A DNA stretch of 39,933 nucleotides from Clostridia bacterium. Lineage in GTDB: Bacteria > Bacillota > Clostridia > TANB77 > CAG-508. Of the stretch, positions 39,871 to 39,933 are shown in pieces (the stretch's first letter is position 1; each line of letters begins with the position of its first letter). A model generated the notes under the pieces. That model searched no databases. It worked only from the letters and a program-made list of their open reading frames with translations, and was not told where the DNA came from. The position numbers and the translations under genes are program-made. The stretch lies in assembly GCA_017456555.1 (NCBI GenBank), contig JAFTJF010000004.1, forward strand, positions 1 through 39,933, in the 5' to 3' direction.

Positions 39871-39889
39871 TCGACAAAAGGTGACAAAA
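39871..39889 (-). promoter_or_regulatory. 0A-box-like repeats before the Spo0A-like gene
   Basis: On the minus strand TTTTGTCAC (39889-39881) and TTTTGTCGA (39879-39871) are spaced 10 bp, one helical turn. The second matches 6 of 7 bases of TGTCGAA, the known 0A box. Autoregulation is inferred. Confidence 0.5.
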
Positions 39890-39933
39890 ATTTTCAAAAA
39901 AATTAAAAAAAATTAAAAAAGTTAAAAAAAATA

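Noticed and set aside
1-39933. CRISPR arrays and insertion sequences
   Set aside because: No regularly spaced direct repeats and no transposase-like protein on either strand; the only tandem repeats are CnaB coding units.
39890-39933. Poly-A/T run at the right edge as a repeat element
   Set aside because: Simple A+T-rich sequence, probably part of an upstream promoter region of the Spo0A-like gene; nothing specific.

Overview
The window looks like chromosome of a low-GC, strictly anaerobic Firmicute, most likely an uncultured gut Clostridia-type lineage. The evidence is strongly A+T-rich coding with AGA as the main Arg codon, AGGAGG-type ribosome binding sites, T-box and Mn riboswitches with intrinsic terminators, class B sortase with CnaB surface proteins, an oxygen-sensitive NrdD/NrdG ribonucleotide reductase as the only reductase seen, and a Spo0A-like regulator. 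The species cannot be named from the sequence.

Layout. 1-2.3 kb: the tail of an unknown gene, an odd-composition orphan gene, then a Nudix hydrolase / deoxyribosyltransferase-like / CrtO-like membrane protein cluster. 2.4-6.3 kb: a MarR regulator, with a 12-bp-arm operator over its own promoter, and a large MacB-type ABC transporter. 6.4-10.4 kb: a yybP-ykoY (Mn2+) riboswitch with an overlapping terminator, controlling a HAD/5'-nucleotidase-like gene and a P2A-type cation ATPase. 10.4-12.9 kb: a 45-residue Cys-containing protein, a membrane-anchored XRE regulator and a polysaccharide deacetylase. 13.0-15.3 kb: a tRNA-Leu(UAG) locus whose 5' end is partly duplicated upstream and whose 3' end plus terminator is duplicated 1.72 kb downstream. 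These 39-bp repeats bracket a small island with a NERD-domain protein, a small membrane protein and what I read as a par/Fst-like type I toxin-antitoxin module. A rearranged second copy of the module lies just outside. 15.3-18.4 kb: a LytTR regulator with membrane partner, and a GT-C-like membrane protein. 18.4-22.2 kb: a Cys-rich Crp/Fnr regulator, two matching palindromes, and nrdD-nrdG. 22.5-28.4 kb: a 1677-residue thioester/CnaB adhesin with its sortase. 28.6-32.1 kb: an orphan gene, a membrane protein, MgtC/SapB, and a GltD-like flavoprotein. 32.2-35.2 kb: two divergent genes of foreign composition (ABC transporter and Lys-rich orphan). 35.3-39.1 kb: an isoleucine T-box, a prolyl-tRNA editing protein and ileS. 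39.1-39.9 kb: a Spo0A-like protein with a degenerate receiver and 0A-box-like sites upstream.

The most exciting part is 14.39-14.72 kb. Two convergent promoters, each with near-consensus elements and 17-bp spacing, drive two short RNAs that end at separate terminators. One RNA encodes a 29-residue peptide behind a strong but hairpin-sequestered ribosome binding site. The other carries a 15-nt exact complement of the peptide start-codon region, and the two terminator loops are perfectly complementary. This is the logic of the plasmid pAD1 par locus with an unfamiliar peptide, inside a tRNA-associated island. A second theme is single-gene cassettes of different codon usage (267-755, 28690-29007, 32247-34070, 34355-35215), each with its own signals, dispersed among ordinary genes.
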